Source of the DNA: Pilatotrama ljubarskyi | Lineage: Eukaryota; Basidiomycota; Agaricomycetes; Polyporales; Polyporaceae | Reading direction: 5' to 3' | Assembly (NCBI GenBank): GCA_022385805.1 | Contig: MU277672.1 | Coordinates: 416,012-480,011, forward strand | Length of the DNA stretch: 64,000 bases | Part shown: positions 11,537-22,126 of the stretch, in pieces | How the letters are laid out: the number at the start of each line of letters is the position of its first letter | How positions within the stretch are numbered: the stretch's first letter is position 1 | Made by a program: the position numbers and the translations under genes | Notes under the pieces: generated by a model | The model's database searches: none | What the model saw: the letters and a program-made list of their open reading frames with translations, nothing else | What the model was told of the DNA's origin: nothing

Positions 11537-13121
11537 ATGACCACCCCTGCCCAGAGCCAGACCCCTGTCAGCGGCGTCGCTACTCCGCCTGTTCCTCACG
11601 GCGTTGGAAACCCTGGCGGAACGCCCGTGGTTGCGCCGACGCGCTCAAAGGGTCCGGATGGTGCGAGCGGAAGCTTGGGTACCTTCGGGGTGAGTTTCTC
11701 GGGTACTTTGAGTCTGAAACTGTCCTGAACCATTCGCCGGGTTTGTATGAAGGTCAAGTCGGGTCTTGCGCAGATGCTCAAGGTACGTAGGGCACGCAGG
11801 GAAATCGACCATGTTCTCAAGCTTTCATATGAATCCAGGGCGGTGTTATCATGGACGTCACCAACGCTGAGCAAGCCCGCATAGCTGAAGAGGCTGGTGC
11901 ATGCGCCGTGATGGCTCTGGAGAGAGTGCCTGCGGACATCCGCGCGAATGGTGGCGTGGCACGGATGGTAAGTCTTATGTGGCGTTTCAATAGGACATGT
12001 CTGACTCGGCTGTATAGAGCGACCCTAAAATGATTAAGGAGATCGTCGATGCCGTCACCATCCCTGTGATGGCAAAGGTGCGGATAGGCCATTTTGTCGA
12101 GGCACAGGTTCGTATATGCCACCGTCCTTTGCGAAATGCATTCATGTCATGCCATATTCCCTCGCGTTTGGCAGATCCTTCAATCTATCGGTATCGACTA
12201 CATCGACGAATCAGAGGTGCTCACGCCTGCGGACGATGAACATCACATCAACAAGCACGCGTTCAAGGTACCTTTCGTATGCGGTGCGCGTAACCTCGGC
12301 GAGGCACTTCGCCGCATCTCCGAGGGTGCTGCGTTCATCCGCACAAAAGGCGAGGCCGGCACCGGCAACGTCGTCGAAGCTGTACGACACCAACGCTCTG
12401 TCATGAGCGAGATCCGGAAGGCGAGCGTCATGACCGAAGAGGAGTTGTACGCATACGCGAAGGATATCCAGGCGCCCTTCCACCTTCTCAAGGAGACGGC
12501 GCGTCTGAAGCGTCTCCCGGTCGTCAACTTCGCCGCTGGTGGTATCGCAACTCCCGGTATGGCCATATAACCAGCTTCACGAACGGCGTCTAATGCTCGA
12601 TCTCGAAATCACAGCGGACGCTGCCCTCATGATGCAGCTTGGTTGTGACGGTGGTGAGTGCTTCGAGCGTCCATTCCAGCGCGTAGCTTGACCGTTGCAT
12701 CCGGCAGTGTTCGTGGGTTCGGGCATCTTCCATGTGGGTTCAGTGCATCTGTTTAATGTCTGGGCTTCCACTGACGCCCGGTGCAGTCTGGAGATCCGGC
12801 CAAGAGAGCGCGTGCTGTTGTGCAAGCAGTTCGTCTCTTCCGTTCTATTCCAAAATGTGTGAAGGAACTAACGCGACCGCCAGGTCACTCACTACAACAA
12901 CCCGAAGATTTTGGCGGAGGTAGGGAATACAGTGAGGTTCTGAGCCACCGCACACGAATTGACGCTCCGGACGTAGATCTCCGAGGACCTTGGCCCGGCA
13001 ATGGTTGGCTTGACTATGTGAGCTGGGTGGTGCGACGCGTAATGTCTTCCTTTATTGATTTCTACGACCTTGCAGCGATGACAGCATGAAAGGCGGTAGG
13101 CTCGCGAACCGCGGGTGGTAG
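11537..13121 (+). CDS. PDX1: Pyridoxal 5'-phosphate synthase, PdxS/SNZ/PDX1 subunit
   Basis: Makes vitamin B6 (pyridoxal 5'-phosphate) from ribose 5-phosphate, glyceraldehyde 3-phosphate and ammonia supplied by a PDX2/SNO glutaminase, which is not in this window. Eleven exons (11537-11689, 11753-11782, 11839-11967, 12018-12107, 12175-12556, 12615-12653, 12708-12733, 12787-12828, 12884-12919, 12977-13017, 13076-13121) sum exactly to 337 codons plus stop. The TIM-barrel enzyme is complete: [124 protein letters not shown], and a C-terminal RLANRGW close to the family's usual end. A 45-residue Ser/Pro/Gly-rich leader precedes the conserved part. Introns are 50-63 nt. Confidence 0.96.
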
Positions 13122-13405
13122 ATGTATCATTGTTCTGATATAAAGGTGAGTTCTAATCTGACGTCGTTCGCGTGAACGGTCTCTGACCAGAATAGTCAGA
13201 AGCTGGTATAGATAGACGTAAAACGAAGTACATACGACCTGTATCCCTTGAGTGTTGTATCCTCTTGCATACCATTGTGTGACACTACCGTTCGAGTGGC
13301 CGTGACATGCTGCCGAGTGACGTCATTTGTGTCCCGCCGCGTCTACGGGTTTGCCGCCTCCGCCGCGAGCGCTCGCCGTATACTCTCATCTTCACGACGA
13401 CCACC

Positions 13406-13926
13406 ATGTCCCTTGCACAGAAACTGCAGAGCAAGCTCTCTCACGACTCGCAGGATGCGTCGTCCAAGCCGCCAGAACAGGTCCTGAAGGATTTCATCGC
13501 TGTGCGTGTGCCTCGGCATGCTGCCGCATTATCTGGCCACCGGAGACGTGCACGCTGATAATAATACGCCGCTGCTGGCTCACGACAGGAGGACCCAAAC
13601 TCGGTCTATACGTTTGACGGCGAGCGCGATGCGCCGAAGGCAGAACTGTGCAGGGAAGGGAAGGAGAAGGGAAGGAAGTGCATCCAGGTGAGCCGCGCTC
13701 CTGTCGCCTCGCATGTGCGCTATGGGGAAGCTGGACGTTCATGCGCCCCTGGTAGATGCAAATGTACTCCACAAAGCTCTTCCAAGCTATGCAGGTACGC
13801 GCCGTCCGTCCATTCATTCATGCAGCGGACATAAACATGTGCCTACAGAACCAAGGCTTCTTCTGCGCGCTACCTATGGACCCCACGCGGACGCACATGG
13901 AATGCAAGCGGATACCCAAGAACTGA
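13406..13926 (+). CDS. Small uncharacterised four-exon protein with one CX9C motif
   Basis: I do not recognise a family. Exons 13406-13501, 13589-13687, 13756-13794 and 13849-13926 join in frame to 103 residues, each boundary with GT donor and AG acceptor, and the start sits in a good context (ccaccATG). It begins MSLAQKLQSKLSHDSQDASS and is hydrophilic, with no signal peptide or membrane segment. There are four cysteines: a CX9C spacing in CREGKEKGRKC, then a CX12C pair in CALPMDPTRTHMEC near the C-terminus. One CX9C recalls mitochondrial intermembrane-space proteins, but the second pair does not fit the twin-CX9C rule, so no function is claimed. It converges with the RS-rich gene. Confidence 0.55.
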
Positions 13927-14072
13927 CTGGAGATGTTGCCACGCCGGGCGGCGGGCTCAAACTCATCGGACAAATTACCACATGTATCATTAGCATATCT
14001 TACAGTCCCTGTCTTGAATGGCACCGTCAGGCTGTAGCCGCCGATCGAACCGTACACCGCGAAGCTAAACAA

Positions 14073-16021
14073 CTATGAGACGTACTCCGAGCCCAGGATG
14101 CCGAGTCGAGCCTTCTCGAGGGCGGAATCCGCCAGCTCACGGCGTTTCTCGGCCATCTTCAGGTCGATGGTGGAGAACTCATATTCGAACATCGCCCGAC
14201 GCGTCGCCGCGGCAATCTGCACATACTCAGCTTCCAGGTGTGTCCGATGTGCACGAATGCGTGCAATCTGCGAGACAGTGCTTGAGCTTGGTTGAGCCGC
14301 CAACAGAGCGCGTCCACGTACCTCTGCTTCGATGTCGGCCGTCACGCTGGGCTTGGGCTGGTATGGGCGGAGAGCCGGAGGGGCGCCCGCTGCCTCGGGC
14401 GCAGCAGCGGGAGCAGGACTCTCCGTCTTGGGAGGTTGAGGCGCCGTGTTCCGACGCGTCCAGTCCGGCTTCGGAGGCAAAGTCGGGACTGGCTGTGCAG
14501 CCTGAGGGGGCGTTGCGGCCGGAGAAGTTGGCCCCCGGTGTCGAGATCCGGCAAGAGGAGACTTTGAACGTCGCCTTCGTGGAGGCCTGTGTTCAGGCTC
14601 TACCTCCGGCTTTGGCGGCAGAGAAGGAATGGTAGGCGTCGTTGCGATAGGGGAAGACATCGGCGCCGCACCAGCCGCTGGCGCTTGTGCTGGGGAAGCG
14701 ACTCGGGAAGTTACAGATGCAGGTGCAGAGACTGGTGCCAGAGCAGAGACCGTTGTAGGCTCTGGCGGCACTGAATGAACCTCCGTAGCCGGCTCCGCTT
14801 GGGAGGCCGCTGAAGCATCCTCCATCTTGATGTCACCGTCAGCGTCGGTCTGGATTGGTGCAGGAGACGCGGCGGGAGGTGTAGGCGGCGCCGGTGGAGG
14901 ACGTGTTGGGGACTTCGCAGGCGGCAGTACATGTCTCTTTGGCGGAGGTGTCTGGGTAGGCGAGCGCGTGCGGGAGCGGGAACGACTGGGCGGGGACGGG
15001 GAGCGCCTCCGCGCCGGGACTGGACTCCGCTTGCGCACTGGTGGCGCTGGAGAACGGGACCGTCGTCGCGGGGATCGTTGTTCGCGTTCCCTGTACTCCG
15101 TCGGGCGTGCTCGGGGTGCCGGGCTGTAACGCCGCTTCCTGTCTGGAGTCGGACTACGCCGACTTGCAACCCACCTGCGGCTATCCTCAGCGGGAGAACG
15201 TTCCCGGCGTGCGCGAGACATAGGGCTTGGGCCAGGCCTGATTTCTCCGGGTGAAGGTGCGCGTATGGGGCGCGATCTCTCAATCCTGTATGGTGAGTTC
15301 GAGCCACTCGCAGGAGGTGCTGGTTGCGAGGTGAGGCGACGTCTTGGAGAGGAAGGGGTACGTGCTCTACTAACCGGAGAGCGTGATGTACGCTCTGGCG
15401 CTTTAGGAGGAGCTGTTCAAGTTAGAAACTAGGGCATAGGTGAGGACATGGCCACGTACCGACGCGTTTTGGAGGCGACTTGGACGGTCGAGGGATCCAT
15501 TTCCGCTCAGGCTCTACCTCTCGTGGACGGTCACGTCCATAACGCCTTTCCTCTTCTCTCTGACGTGTCCAGTCCCGTTCTCTCGATGCCGTACGTTCTC
15601 TTCGCTCCCTCTCGTGCCCTCTGCGAGCGTCGTCCTCCCACCGCCGATCCCTGTCTCTATCCCTCACCCACTCGTCCCTCGGTCTCGCCCTGTAGTCTTC
15701 GCGCCTCTCCCAGTCTCGTTCCCTGTACCGATCGTCTTCTCTCCTGTCATAATAGCCGGCGACATACGTGTCCATAGGCGGAGGTGGCGGTCGCGCGCGG
15801 TAGGAATCCACTGGAGGACGCCCGGGCACGTACGAATCCATAGGCGGTGGCGCACGTGTGCGTGGCGGAGAGCGCGGCGGATAGACATGTCTTTCTCGAG
15901 GAGGGTAGCGGTCGGGCGTGGGAGGATAAGCAGGAGGCGGTGGAGGACGAGCGTAGTCTCGAGGATCTGCGGGATAGCGAGGCGGATAGCCAAACTCTGG
16001 CTTTGGCGGGAGATGAGACAT
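14073..16021 (-). CDS. Arg/Ser- and Pro-rich (RS-domain-like) nuclear-type protein
   Basis: About 615 residues, starting at MSHLPPKPEFGYPP (16021). The N-terminal 170 residues are rich in Pro and Tyr followed by dense Arg/Asp/Glu (RDRDRDRRWEDD). The middle has repeated RSPS/SRSRSRTRS blocks typical of RS domains in splicing-related proteins. Then come Pro/Ala-rich linkers with three LPPKP-like repeats and a DIKMED acidic motif. The last 90 residues are predicted helical and charged (HRTHLEAEYVQIAA, DLKMAEKRRELADSALEKA), probably coiled coil. A 47-nt intron at 15413-15459 joins two otherwise separate frames, and a 54-nt stop-free intron at 14268-14321 is likely (GTACGT donor, CGCAG acceptor). 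A link to RNA processing is inferred from composition; no RRM or other catalytic domain was seen. Confidence 0.7.
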
Positions 16022-16291
16022 TGTGCAGAGCTATTCCCTGTCTTAGCACCACAGTCTTGTTTAAAGAAGAGGGTCGAATGAGCGCTGCAGTATGAAGTGG
16101 GAGGTGGCCGTCCAGGCAGTAGTACTACGAGTGTAGAGTGGCGAAGAGCATGAAGTTGTATAATTATTCAAGTTGCTCGCGAACTCGGTGTTGTGCCGTG
16201 TTTACAAGTCTTTCGCCTCCTTCATCCCCCATCCTCAGCCACAGCACCCCTCGCCGTACACACAACCCCCCTCTGAGGCACTTCGCTGCGC

Positions 16292-17350
16292 ATGTCGACG
16301 TCGCTATACCCTCTGGCGTCTTTGGCGCAAATAGAGAAGACCCCATCGCGCGAGGATGGGATCCCAGAAGAGCTGGAGCTCGATCTCCGCGCGTTTGGCT
16401 GCAAGCTCATTCACGAAGCGGGTGTCCTTCTGCGGCAGTGAGTTCGGTTATTCCGTGCAAGCACTCTGTTCTGAGACGGGAAAGGGCAGAAAGCAGGTAG
16501 CCGTAGCTACCGCGCAGATCCTATTCCAGAGATTCTGGTATGTTACATCCATGAAGCAGTTCGGAATCGGGGTAGGTGCCCTACATCCTCCGCCCTCGAC
16601 ACCGCGCTCACGGTCGCCATGCGTATAAGGATATCGGAATGGGCGCACTTTATCTCGCGTCAAAACTCGAGGAATGCCCCGTACGAATGCGCGACCTCAT
16701 CAACGTATACGACCTGCTCCTCCAGCGAACCGCACACAAACTCAAACATCCGCCCGGAATCTCCTCGGCCGGCGTGCCCTGCCCCGAATTCAAGTATATC
16801 CCCATGTCCTACTTCGGCAATACGTTCTACGACCTCAAGGACGCGCTCGTCGTCGCCGAGATGCAAATCCTCAAGCGGCTGGGCTTTAACGTTCACGTCG
16901 TGCTGCCCTATGGCACTCTCGTCAACTACCTGCGACTCCTCGGCCTCACTGAACGAGAAGACGTCTCGAGTAAAGCATGGGGCTTCCTCAACGACGCGCG
17001 AGTATTCCTTTCACCTCGTGTGCTGGGCTATCGTTCACGTTGACGTCTCGTCGTGGTTCTACAGGTTACAGACCCCGGTCTACGCCTTGTATGCAGTCCC
17101 GACAATCGTCAGCGCTGCAATACTACTGGCGACCAGGCAGTTGGCAATAGCGCTGCCCTCCACACCCGAAAGCTGTTGGTGGGAACTGTTCGACGCCGAC
17201 TGGGAAGACGTCTGGAGCGTTGCAGGGTACATCATGCGGCTATATCGCGAACGCAGTCCAGACGACCAGGCGCGTGTATTGGGGCTCGTCTCGAAGAAGG
17301 GCATTCGACTCTGGCTCGAAGATAACGCTCTAGCAAACTCACATAGCTAG
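16292..17350 (+). CDS. Cyclin L (CDK11/splicing-type cyclin)
   Basis: Regulatory subunit expected to pair with a CDK11-type kinase in transcription and pre-mRNA splicing. Starting at MSTSLYPLASL (16292), the cyclin box follows: ELDLRAFGCKLIHEAGVLLR, VAVATAQILFQRFWYV, then GMGALYLASKLEECPVRMRD and INVYDLLLQ, and the second fold AEMQILKRLGFNVHVVLPY, AWGFLNDALQT, AAILLATRQLAIALP. These match cyclin L better than cyclins C, T or K. Roughly 285 residues; the RS tail of animal cyclin L is absent. Introns are GT-AG except the third, where the join FLNDALQTPV needs a GC donor (16998-17064); a GT-AG alternative (17002-17071) would give FLNDARTPV, one residue shorter. Stop TAG at 17348-17350. Confidence 0.88.
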
Positions 17351-17715
17351 TGCAGGTTCCAGAGTGCGCGAGCACCCTGTATCACTTCTGAATCACTTAA
17401 GACCTGCGGCGATGTCTGCGCTGAAGTCTAGAGAACACCGTGCATCGTCATAGCCCCCTACTCCTACTAGAAGGGTGGTGTATCGTAACAGGTACAACGA
17501 GCCATACCTAGGAGGTGCTGGGGAGCGGGCATACCCTCCTGGACGGTCGCTAGGTGAGAAAAGGTAAAGGATGAACAGGACGAGTCCGACAACAAAGGCT
17601 GTAAGCATAGATTATGATGAAGAGACCATTCCAGAAACGCCCTCCAGCTGCAGTCCGCACAGTGACCCCTCGCGGTCGCCCAGCAAGCCGCAGCACGACA
17701 AAGCAGATGAACCGT
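17351..17715. other. Convergent 3' region of cyclin L and YPT1
   Basis: Space between two stop codons facing each other. It holds only the 3' ends of both genes; open frames seen here have no family motifs. Confidence 0.5.
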
Positions 17716-18897
17716 TCAGCAGCACCCGCCCGAGGATTGCTGCTGTACAGTCTGGCCTGGCGTAATCGTTGAAGACTTGCCCGTGCCCGCAGCGGTGGAG
17801 GTAGAACCCATACTGCACATAATGCGTCAATATCACCGAACAGACATGGGGAAATCCAGACGTACCGGTCCTTGATCTGCTTCGCCATGGTCAAGAACGC
17901 CTGCTCGACGTTGGTCGCGTTCTTCGCAGACGTCTCAAGGAAGGGAATGCCGAGCTGGTCGGCGAATTCCTGTGAAACACGCTTTTGTTAGGCCCTCTCA
18001 GCCGTTGCTCTCCGCTATGGATATACCTTAGCGACGCTGTACTCCACGACCTTCTTGCTCGTCAGGTCGGACTTGTTGCCGACAAGCAACTTGTTCACAC
18101 CCTCAGATGCATAACGGTCAATCTCCTGCAGCCATTGCTTGACGTTCGTGAAGGTGTCTGCGGTGCCACACAGATTAGACGCCAGTTGCGACCTGCAGGG
18201 ATACCAGAACGCACCGTTATCGGTCACGTCGTAGACAACGATGATGCCGTGCGCGCCACGGTAGTAGGAAGAGGTGATAGTGCGGAAACGTTCCTGGCCT
18301 GCGAGACATTCAGATGGGCTGGGTAGGAAGGGAACGAAGTTACTCACCTGCGGTATCCCACTACACCGGAGATAACGAGAACAGGAGTCAGCACCGTTTC
18401 ATCAGCGAAAGGCAAAGGATAGACTAGGAGAGGGTGTCCGACAGAACTCCCTACGAGTGTGTCCGACGTCAGGGAACGCCAGAGGCACAAGCGCACAGAA
18501 GCAGCGCCAAGTGCTGGCACTCTGATAGCTGAGCAAGCTCTACTGGGCCAGGAATAGAGTGGCGCGGGGAAAGTGGCATATGCGCCAGTTAACGGGAGAT
18601 AGAAGAGAGGAGACTGACAATCTGGAGCTTCACGGTCTTGCCTTCGAGCTCGATAGTCCTAATCTTGAAGTCGACGCCAATGGTGCTGATGTAGCTCTCC
18701 GTGTACGTGTCGTCCGCGAACCGCAACAGCAAGCAAGACTACAGTTCCGATAAGAGAACATGGTCAGCACACCAGAACGAAGCTCGCCGCAGCAGCTCGT
18801 CCTTGCCGGGCGGAGCGGCATTGGTACTCACCTTGCCGACGCCGGAGTCGCCGATGAGGAGGAGCTTGAAGAGGTAGTCATACTCGCTGGTGTGCAT
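17716..18897 (-). CDS. YPT1: Ypt1/Rab1 small GTPase
   Basis: Essential Rab GTPase of ER-to-Golgi transport and autophagy, acting on early secretory membranes. All nucleotide-binding motifs are present: GDSGVGKSCLLLRF (P-loop), [10 protein letters not shown] (switch I with the effector Thr), WDTAGQERF, NKSD and ETSAKNA. The Rab1 signature [16 protein letters not shown] and the C-terminal GGCC, the target of double geranylgeranylation, are intact. Start [16 protein letters not shown] at 18897. Seven exons, including a 13-nt exon (18348-18360) that encodes WDTA across two introns. The intron before it, 18361-18618, is 258 nt, long for this genome. It is divergent from the aspartic protease gene. 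Assignment to Rab1 rather than Sec4/Rab8 rests on near-identity to Ypt1 throughout. Confidence 0.96.
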
Positions 18898-19538
18898 GTT
18901 GCCTTTGGTATCCTGAGGAGAGCGTTGGTGTTGTCGGTGGTTGAATGGGAGGTCGTGGAGGAGGAGGATGAGGAGTGCGGAAGGGTGCAGGCGGTGGTTG
19001 TGACGCGTGTCGCTGTGTTTGGCAAGGGCGTGCCCACTGCGTGCCCGGCAAACGCCCTTCGCGCTCTCCCACCGCCCGCACAGCCGTGACTCTGCACCCG
19101 GGCCCCTCCCCGACATAAACCGCCGCAGCCTCTCACCTCGGGTCGACTGCTGCACGACAAACAATGCTCAGGTAGTGTCTGGAAAACAAGGACTCCCAGG
19201 CGGGGACCAGAAACGCATAGCAAAGCCTGCGGAAGGAAGTGTCAGCACATAAGCGCTCCCAAGCAGTACATATCGAGAAGACTTGCGCCCGCTGGAGCTG
19301 CCCTCCCAAGAGATCAGGATAAAGCGGGCGCGTACGCACAGCGATGGCCGCTGTGACCTGATGTACATGGCGGAGAGAGGGCGCTATCGACCTCGCCGTC
19401 TAGATTTTGGGTGTTGCGATCGGGGCTAGGGATCACGATGTCCGCCTCGTAGCTGTAAGCCTCCGACAAACCGACCCTGCGCGGGAACGCGAATGTCTCA
19501 AAGTTATCATACCTGTTGACCGTGGCATGCATTCGGTA
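18898..19538. other. Divergent promoter region of YPT1 and the aspartic protease
   Basis: Between two start codons pointing away from each other. Open frames here are low complexity. No clear TATA or other site can be assigned by eye. Confidence 0.5.
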
Positions 19539-21315
19539 ATGGACAGCTACTGGCACCTGTCCCTCGGGCTCCCCATGGCCTGGTGCGTCCTGAGCATAGC
19601 TGCAGGGAGGATACCTCTCTACAGGGTCCCTCGCATTCAGAGCCCCAGTCGACGTCCTTCAGGTACCAGCGTGGACCTATCTCTGGAAACCAGCAACCAG
19701 TTGTGAGTGACTATTGAACTCGCTGACCTTCACTGCTCATGCCTTTCATTTAATACAGCGCGTACCTGGTGCATGTAAGGTGCGCATTCTCACTATTCGG
19801 CGTCAGCGCGGCCACTGATGTCCCAGAAGCATCGGCGGCCAAGACTTCATGGTCCTTCTGCATACTGGGTCGTCAGATTTGGTGAGATTGAACCGTCAAC
19901 AATGCGTCTGACACGAGGGACCGGCGGCTGATCAACATCCAGTGGGTCGTGTCGTCTGATTGCACGACCGAAGACTGTGCAGGTGTCCGTAAATATAGCA
20001 GGACACCTTCGCTTTCCCAGTCAGACATCCCGTTCCATCTAAATTACCTGATGGGCAACGTGTCCGGGGCTGTAGGCTCGGAGACCGTAGGCCTCGGCCA
20101 ATTCCAGGTATCCTCTCAAGTGCTGGGTTCGTCATTCTGTTATCGGACAATGTACCGAGTTAGCAGTCGCTTACCCAAGTTCACAGCCCTGGCGAATGCT
20201 ACGGATGGCCTGGGATTGCGCGGCACAGGCAATAGCGGCATTATGGGGCTTTCGTTCCCGGCCGAAGCCTCCATCCCCGACACCACCGGCCGTACCGTGG
20301 TGGAGAACCTGTTCTCAGCGTTCAACGACACTTCTCGCCGCTTTTTCGCCTTCAAGCTCGGCAGAGACCAGGCCTCCTCCTCGTTCACCCTAGGAGAGCT
20401 TGACCCGACCTACGCAAACACCACCGATGATCTAACCTACAACTCTGTCTTCTCTTCTGGTGGCTCGCTCTATGACTATTGGAAATTGCCTCTCCATTCT
20501 CTGACTGTCAACGGCACCTCGTTCTCCCTCTCGAAGTCACGTCTTGACCGCGCGCCGGCTCCTATCGCTGTTCTCGATACTGGCACAACCCTGGTCTTGG
20601 GACCCTCGCAGGACGTCACTCGCTTCTGGCAGTCTATCGGCGGCGCAAAGCAGACAGCAAGAGGCTGGGAAGTGCCCTGCAACCGTGCGGTCGTTGTGGG
20701 GATGGTCCTGGGCGAAGGCGATACTCAGAAGGAGTACATCGTTGACCCAGCGGATATCAGCTGGAAGGAGGGTTCTGTCGACGGTGAATGGTGTCTGGGT
20801 GGGATACAAAGCAATGACGGGGTGCGGCTGCAGATTCTTTCATACCCTTCACGTCGGACTAAACTTCGCTTCTTACACCGTTTCATGATGACGGATGCGC
20901 TAACGCTTCCTTTGCATTTTGCAGGTCTTCTCTGCTGATTGGTTACTGGGAGATACGTTCTTGCGGGTGAGCCACACGCGACTCTGACTTCGGACGCAGC
21001 ATGTCGAAGCCCTCGCTCACTTCTTTGCCTCCTTGTTCCTAGAACGTCTACGTGACGCACCATGCGGCCACCGACAGTCAGCCACCCAGGATTGGTCTCC
21101 GCGGACTGACGGAACCGGCCGTCGCTCTTGCGGCATTCATCGAGGACCGTGGCGCGGATCCTGGTCCCCCTGCCCAGGTCCGCTCGAGCGCAGATCATAC
21201 CAATTCCCTCACAAGCGCGGACATCTGTGGCGTTGCGACTGCTGGCGGGTTTGTCGCAGGGGCGGTGGTCCTTGTACTCGTCTTCACCTTCACTGGGTAC
21301 CGCAGGAAGCATTGA
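19539..21315 (+). CDS. Membrane-anchored A1-family aspartic protease with altered first catalytic motif
   Basis: Pepsin-like fold of the secretory pathway. From Met 19539 (MDSYWHLSLGLPMAWCVLSI) a signal-like stretch leads to AYLVHVRSIGGQDFMVLL, then HTGSSDLWVVSSDC where the family has DTGS: the codon at 19861-19863 is cat (His). The second site VLDTGTTLVLG is intact, as are GNSGIMGLSF, YWKLPLHSLTVNG, WCLGGIQ and DWLLGDTFLRNVYV. The C-terminus has one membrane helix (AGGFVAGAVVLVLVFTF) and the basic tail GYRRKH, so the domain faces the lumen or exterior. Several NxS/T sites. At least seven exons; a 60-nt stop-free intron starts within SQVL and yields SQVLALANATDG. With one catalytic Asp missing, activity is doubtful: pseudoprotease, recent loss or base error. 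Everything else looks under selection. Confidence 0.85.
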
Positions 21316-21500
21316 CGCGGCTCCCAGAGGTCCCGGCACGCGTTTGTACCTGGTTTTATAGCAGGCGATATCAAAATGATTCGAAGAGGCAGTGTACTGT
21401 TACAGTGGTGCGTGCATGCGGAGAGACAGAACACAAAGTACTGGTACGAAAACGGCAACATGACAAACACTGAGGTCAAGCGCGCCCTAGTGGACCCGCC

Positions 21501-22126
21501 TCACGTCGGCTTCTGGTTCGGCGTCGGGTATCCGGGCTGGTAGCCGCGCTGCGCTGCGTCCGGCGGCGGGCTCATGTGCGTGTACGGAGGTGCCTGCCAT
21601 GGGCTCTGGCCGCCGGGGTGGAATCCGTATCCAGGGAGGGCCGGCTCCCACCTGGCAGTGAAACATGTGCTGCCGTGAGCGTTTGGCTCGGGGCTACGGA
21701 GAGAAGACGAAAAACTTACCCCTGCTGGAGTGGGACGCTCCACTGGCAGATGGTGCACAGCCAAAGGTGCTTCGAGGACATGGGGATGAGGGGCACAAAG
21801 CACAGCTCGAACCAGGTCCGCGACTTCACACGGATAGTAGAAGCTTTCATGCGGCCACACATACGTAGTGAGCATACAGCATAGGTAGCGGCTGAGGCGA
21901 CCCTATCGGACGCACGAACCATTGTGGCACCGAGGGCAGATTCTCGGTGTTTGGTCACCCTCCGGCTTGATGCGGGTGGGGCATCCGACTGCATAGATGG
22001 AGTGAGTTTCAATCCTATGCACTTCGGCTATCGGAGGCGGGGCACCTACAGACTAACGGAAGGAAGACTACCGGCAATTGTCAGTAACCTACTCATGCAT
22101 TGAGGATGTCATTACCTACAGAACAT
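21501..22126 (-). CDS. Small fungal zinc-ribbon protein with Pro/Tyr-rich tail
   Basis: Exons on the minus strand give GCPTRIKPEGDQTPRICPRC, then VKSRTWFELCFVPLIPMSSK, HLWLCTICQWSVPLQQG and, after a GTAAGT intron, WEPALPGYGFHPGGQ to the C-terminal GYQPGYPTPNQKPT. The CPRC and CTIC pairs form a four-cysteine zinc ribbon, and the TWFE..FVPLIP linker is typical of a fungal zinc-ribbon family (Zn_ribbon_15 type) of unknown function, roughly 110-125 residues. The first exon is probably very short (ATG at 22126, MFC) followed by an intron; its exact acceptor is uncertain, so the first ten residues are not secure. It converges with the aspartic protease gene, 185 nt between stops. Confidence 0.72.

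Noticed and set aside
18380..18410. C-box-like (tgatga) and D-box-like (ctga) pair in the YPT1 intron
   Set aside because: The two boxes are only about 9 nt apart, far too close for a C/D snoRNA.
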